The position numbers were made by a program, and so were the translations under genes. From CAVQJU01 sp963712905 (GTDB lineage: Bacteria > Acidobacteriota > Vicinamibacteria > Vicinamibacterales > CAVVIG01), in assembly GCA_963712905.1 (NCBI GenBank), contig CAVQJU010000011.1:124001-188000 (forward strand): a DNA stretch of 64,000 nt. Reading direction: 5' to 3'. Position 1 is the first letter of the stretch, and every line of letters starts with the position of its first letter. Shown piece by piece: positions 60,863 to 64,000 of this stretch. The notes below the pieces were generated by a model. The model was not told the DNA's origin. It was given only the letters and a program-made list of their open reading frames with translations, and made no database searches.

Positions 60863-61300
60863 TCAGAGGGTCACGTTCAGATCGACGCAGACCGTGTTCA
60901 GGCGGTAGTACAGCCTCGCGAGGAACGTGCCGGCCTGGACGAGCGGCAGCAGCGCCGTCGGCGTGGTGCTGACGACCTGCGTGCGGCCCGCCGCGCGCTC
61001 CAGCCACTCGACGAGATAGCGCTGGTCGAGCAGCGAGAGAGAGCCGACGTTGTGAAGCAGGAGCGTGCCTGTCTGCGCAGGCTGCGGCAGCATCAGGCGC
61101 TCGCCCGGCCGCCACGCGACGACAGGCGTGGCCAGTTCCGCCATGAGGAGCTCCGCGAAGCCGTTGGCCCTTTCGGGAACGACGATCAGCAGGTTGACGC
61201 CTGCGGAACGAGCCAGGCGGCAATCCTCCGGAAGCTGTGAGAACACCATCGAACCAGCCAGCTGCGTTGCGTTCGCGAAGTCTGTGGTCGGATTCTCCAT
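60863..61300 (-). CDS. Small protein resembling the C-terminal half of a sigma-54 AAA+ domain
   Basis: 145 residues. The segment GTLLLHNVGSLSLLDQRYLV matches the Walker B region of sigma-54 activators (GTLFLDEIGEL), but FLDE is replaced by LLHN. Further on, AGTFLARLYYRLNTVCVDLN matches FREDLYYRLNVVxIxLPPL. No Walker A, no GAFTGA loop and no HTH are present. The N-terminal 60 residues (ARSAGVNLLIVVPERANGF) fill the place of the P-loop half. It cannot hydrolyse ATP in the usual way. Perhaps it is a degenerate partner that modulates a real activator, or a new adaptor; no partner is evident here. Confidence 0.65.
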   Translation of the reverse strand: MENPTTDFANATQLAGSMVFSQLPEDCRLARSAGVNLLIVVPERANGFAELLMAELATPVVAWRPGERLMLPQPAQTGTLLLHNVGSLSLLDQRYLVEWLERAAGRTQVVSTTPTALLPLVQAGTFLARLYYRLNTVCVDLNVTL

Positions 61301-61396
61301 GGAAGCCTCGCCATCGCGAACTCTATGCTTCGCGCGCGGACGTGGCTATCGGGAAAAGCGCGGGTGCGGGTAGGGAAGATCCCTACGACGACAAAA

Positions 61397-62062
61397 TCAG
61401 GAGTTGTACAACCAACCTTGTAAGAGCGCGTACTTGACGATGTCAATACGGCCGTTCAGGCCGAGTTTGCGCATGGCGTTGGCCTTGTGCGCCTCGACCG
61501 TCTTCACGCTCAGCGTCAGTCTCCCTGCGATTTCCTTATTACTGTAGCCGGACGCAATGAACCTCAGCACTTCCGCCTCGCGCTGGCTCAGCGTGGCGGC
61601 CGGCTTGTCGACCGTCCGCCCCTCGCGCGCGAGGAATCCGGCCGTGATCCGCGCCGTCAACGCAGAATCCAGGTACTGTCCACCGGCCGCCGCCGCGCGG
61701 ATGGCCTGCAGCAGCTCGGTGGGAGCGCTCTGCTTCAGCACGTAGCCCGACACGCCGGCCCTCAGCAGCTCCTGCAGGTAGGCATCGTCGCTGTGACGCG
61801 TCAGCGTGATCACGGCGATGCCGGGCTGCTGCTTCTTCAGGGCCCGCGTCGCCACGAGCCCGTTCGTGCCGGGCATCGAAATATCCATGACCACCACGTC
61901 GGGCTTGAGCGCGACGGCGTTCTTGACGGCCGTGTCGCCGTCGCTCGCTTCGGACACGACCTTCATGTCCGCCTGGGCGTCGATGAGCAGCTTGAGGCCG
62001 TGACGCACTGTCACGTGATCGTCGGCCAGCAGGATGCGCAGCGGCACGGTGCGCTCAGGCAC
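61397..62062 (-). CDS. NarL/LuxR-type response regulator
   Basis: 221 residues from GTG 62062 (a GTG at 62047 is possible). The receiver has LRILLADDHVTVRHGLK with the acidic pocket, VVVMDISMPGTNG with phospho-acceptor Asp, ITLTRH with the Thr and GYVLKQS with the Lys. The LuxR HTH follows: LSQREAEVLRFIASGYSNKE and LSVKTVEAHKANAMRKL. It overlaps the upstream histidine kinase gene, so the two form one operon and a cognate pair. The target genes are unknown. Confidence 0.93.
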   Translation of the reverse strand: MPERTVPLRILLADDHVTVRHGLKLLIDAQADMKVVSEASDGDTAVKNAVALKPDVVVMDISMPGTNGLVATRALKKQQPGIAVITLTRHSDDAYLQELLRAGVSGYVLKQSAPTELLQAIRAAAAGGQYLDSALTARITAGFLAREGRTVDKPAATLSQREAEVLRFIASGYSNKEIAGRLTLSVKTVEAHKANAMRKLGLNGRIDIVKYALLQGWLYNS

Positions 62063-63866
62063 GACCGGCCGCCTCGCCTGCGGGCGCCGCCATCCGCACG
62101 AAGATGGTCGTACCTGATCCGGCCGACGATTCGATCTGGAGCGTCGCGCCAATCAGCGCGGCTCGCTCCTGCATGCCGAGCAGCCCGAACCCCTGACCGC
62201 CCTCGCCCGGCGCTCCGCCCGGCTCGAAGCCCACGCCGTCGTCCTCCACGATCAGGACAACGTGATCGGAGCGGCGCTCGAGGATGATCTCGACGTTCTT
62301 CGCCTGCGCGTGCTTGGCGACGTTGGTGAGCGCTTCCTGCGCGATCCGGTACAGCGCCGTCTCGGTTTCCGACGGCAGCCGATCGTCCAGCAGGCCCGTC
62401 GTGTGCAGCTCGGCCGACACGTGCACGCGGGCCGACCAGTCCTTGATGTAGTTGGCCAGGGCCGCGCGCAGGCCGAGGTCGTCGAGCGCCGTGGGCCGGA
62501 GCTCCCAGACGAGGTGATCGACGTCGCGGTCCAGGCGCTGCGCGACTTCTTCGAGGGCCGTGACCTGCTCGGTGAGGCCGGCCCTGCCCGCGCACGCCTC
62601 CCTCAGCAGCCTGACGCGCAGGTTGAGCGCCGTCAGCTGCTCGCCGAACTGGTCGTGCATCTCGCGCGCAATGCGGCGCCGCTCGTCTTCCTGCGCGAAT
62701 ACGAGCCGCGAGAGGAGATCGGTGCGGGCCCGTTCGGCATCGGCCTGTTTGCGCTCGGTGAGGTCGAAGTGCGTGCCGACGATGCGGACGACCGGTTCGC
62801 CGGGCCCGTGGCGCACGGGAAAGCCGCGCGACAGCACGTGGATGTAGTGGCCGTTCTTATGGCGCAGGCGGAATTCGCCCTCGTAGGTGGCCGCGCCGTG
62901 CACGACGCTGTCGTTCACCTCCTGCGCGCGCCCCTTGTCGTCCGGGTGGAGCAGGCGCTCCCACTCGCCGACGTTCGCCTCGATCTCATCGTCGCCGTAG
63001 CCGAGCATCTGCTTCCAGCGGGAAGAATACACGACGGCGCCGGTTTCGAGGTTCCAGTCCCAGACGCCTTCCTGTGCGCCCGCGAACGCCAGCGTCAGCC
63101 GCTCTTCGCTCTCGCGCAGCGCCGCTTCGGTCCGCTTGCGCTCGGTGATGTCGAGGTGCGTGCCGACGATCCGCGCCACCGCCCCGTCCTCCCGGCGGAC
63201 GGGGAAGCCGCGGCTGAGCACGTGGATGTAGTGGCCGTCCTTGTGCCGCAGCCGGAATTCGCCTTCGTATGAGCGTTCGCCGCGCCGCACGCCCTCGTTC
63301 AGCTGCAGCGCCAGCGCCTTGTCGTCCGGGTGCAGCACGCGCTCCCAGGCGCTCACGTGGGCCTCGATTTCGTGGTCGGCGTAGCCGAGCATCTGTTTCC
63401 AGCGCGGCGAGTAGAAGACCACGCCGGTCTCGAGGTTCCAGTCCCAGATGCCTTCCTGCGCGCCGGCGAACGCGAGCGTGAGCCGTTCTTCGCTCTCCCG
63501 CAGCGCGGCCTCGCTGCGTCGCCGCTCGGTGATGTCGCGCGCGACGAGCTGGACGTCGTGTCCCGCGCCGTCGTCCAGCCGCGCGCCGGCGATCTCGACG
63601 TGCCTGTCCGACGCGTCAGGGCGCGGGATTCGCGCCTCCACCGGCGGCGCGCTCTGCCCGGCCATCCACCGGTCGATGTTTTCGCGAAGAGGTGTGCGGC
63701 TGTCCACGTGTACCAAGTCGAGCAACGACCGCCCCAGCAAGGCGTCGGGGGCGGATGCCCCGCAGAGCCGCACGGCCGCGGGGTTGAGAAAGGTGATGCG
63801 GAATTCCCTGCTGATGAAGATGGCGTCCGGCGATTGCTCGACCAGACGCCAGTATTGCTCGGACAT
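62055..63866 (-). CDS. PAS-domain histidine kinase of the NarX/DesK type
   Basis: 603 residues from ATG 63866 (a GTG one codon earlier is possible). No TM segment, so it senses in the cytoplasm. Three PAS domains: residues 5-112, 113-242 and 243-373, the last two nearly identical. Then HisKA_3 (RRRIAREMHDQFGEQLTALN, with the phospho-His) and HATPase (EALTNVAKHAQAK N-box, VEDDGVGFEPG and GFGLLGMQERAALIG). This is a NarX/DesK-type kinase that pairs with the LuxR-type regulator downstream. The PAS domains probably sense a ligand or redox change. Confidence 0.93.
   Translation of the reverse strand: MSEQYWRLVEQSPDAIFISREFRITFLNPAAVRLCGASAPDALLGRSLLDLVHVDSRTPLRENIDRWMAGQSAPPVEARIPRPDASDRHVEIAGARLDDGAGHDVQLVARDITERRRSEAALRESEERLTLAFAGAQEGIWDWNLETGVVFYSPRWKQMLGYADHEIEAHVSAWERVLHPDDKALALQLNEGVRRGERSYEGEFRLRHKDGHYIHVLSRGFPVRREDGAVARIVGTHLDITERKRTEAALRESEERLTLAFAGAQEGVWDWNLETGAVVYSSRWKQMLGYGDDEIEANVGEWERLLHPDDKGRAQEVNDSVVHGAATYEGEFRLRHKNGHYIHVLSRGFPVRHGPGEPVVRIVGTHFDLTERKQADAERARTDLLSRLVFAQEDERRRIAREMHDQFGEQLTALNLRVRLLREACAGRAGLTEQVTALEEVAQRLDRDVDHLVWELRPTALDDLGLRAALANYIKDWSARVHVSAELHTTGLLDDRLPSETETALYRIAQEALTNVAKHAQAKNVEIILERRSDHVVLIVEDDGVGFEPGGAPGEGGQGFGLLGMQERAALIGATLQIESSAGSGTTIFVRMAAPAGEAAGRA
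62751..63533 (-). repeat. Tandem duplication of a PAS/PAC module inside the kinase gene
   Basis: Two directly adjacent copies of about 390 bases (62751-63143 and 63144-63533) encode modules that both begin around SEAALRESEERLTLAFAGAQ and contain EGEFRLRHK-GHYIHVLSRGFPV. Protein identity is visibly high, so the duplication is recent. Confidence 0.85.
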
Positions 63867-63876
63867 CACTTCAATC

Positions 63877-64000
63877 TTACCGTCCGCCTTGCCTCAATTC
63901 CGCGAACATCGCGTCTGATTGCTGAAACTGAAGACATCCGGGAGTCGGCGGGCTTGGAGGACATCCTTTGGCCCGCCAGCCGTAGTCGGCTTCGAGCGTA
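63877..64000 (-). CDS. C-terminal fragment of a gene running off the right edge
   Basis: Forty codons in frame, ending in TAA just 11 bases before the kinase start on the same strand. The peptide includes LEADYGWRAKG and CLQFQQSDAMFAELRQGGR, which looks like real protein rather than random. I cannot name the family from this short tail. A second open frame without such composition also crosses this region. Confidence 0.4.
   Translation of the reverse strand, partial: TLEADYGWRAKGCPPSPPTPGCLQFQQSDAMFAELRQGGR

Noticed and set aside
1..64000. A prophage, genomic island or insertion sequence
   Set aside because: No integrase, transposase, phage structural gene, tRNA-flanked boundary or abrupt composition change was seen, apart from a short A+T-rich gap near 48.4 kb.

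Overview
The window is about 64 kb of high-GC, gene-dense bacterial chromosome. Several families together point to Acidobacteriota, most likely Vicinamibacteria or a close relative. These are three ADOP-type (acidobacterial duplicated orphan) permeases with PadR regulators, two very long TonB-dependent receptors with an N-terminal carboxypeptidase-regulatory-like domain, and many secreted proteins of lineage-restricted families. I see no rRNA, tRNA, CRISPR array, integrase or transposase. This is inference from gene content; no database was searched.

Layout. 1-3.4 kb: an edge membrane protein, an SGNH hydrolase with an overlapping MarR regulator, a small secreted protein, a CPXCG protein, and an AbrB/VapC toxin-antitoxin remnant whose toxin has lost its middle. 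3.4-14.6 kb (minus strand): one transport operon of membrane fusion protein, two LolD/MacB-type ATPases, PadR and three ADOP permeases; two permeases carry single-base frameshifts. 14.6-22.5 kb: a secreted HExxH protein, a metallophosphoesterase, a DUF2844-DUF3443 pair, an MsbA-like exporter and a type IV pilin behind a sigma-54-like promoter. 22.7-28.4 kb: an RNB exoribonuclease, a LysR regulator, and an HpaB/HpaC-type two-component aromatic hydroxylase with a membrane protein. 28.6-37.5 kb: TonB-dependent receptor 1, a membrane protein with a spermidine-synthase-like domain and TPRs, glutathione peroxidase, and a PEGA/BON pair. 37.5-42.5 kb: MsrP, a PadR/membrane pair that looks fused because of an indel, a GT-C-like membrane protein, a DUF4440 protein and a second HExxH protein. 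42.5-49.7 kb: a diheme cytochrome and a probable c-di-GMP operon (two PilZ proteins, HD-GYP, coiled-coil/GAF, and two small membrane-anchored proteins, one OmpA-like). 49.9-55 kb: a PQQ dehydrogenase and TonB-dependent receptor 2. 55-64 kb: a cupin, a ParB-like protein with a kinase-like C-terminus, a lactonase-like hydrolase with a double cupin, an ABC-2 drug-type exporter, a mini sigma-54-AAA+-like protein, and a NarL-type two-component system.

Two signals cut across the window. First, many intergenic gaps hold low-complexity word arrays (CAGTCGG, GGTTCAGG, CTCTGCG, GGGGCTGG types). Several of these are arranged as complementary arms around a hairpin core, and the large palindromes tend to lie between convergent genes. 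Second, four separate reading-frame breaks are each explained by one extra base, which suggests either assembly indels or decay of the ADOP/PadR genes.

The best candidates for undescribed biology are the paired secreted HExxH proteins, the ParB/kinase-like fusion, the Walker-less sigma-54-AAA+-like miniprotein, the c-di-GMP locus with its 21-residue-repeat coiled-coil/GAF protein, and the gapped complementary repeat elements.
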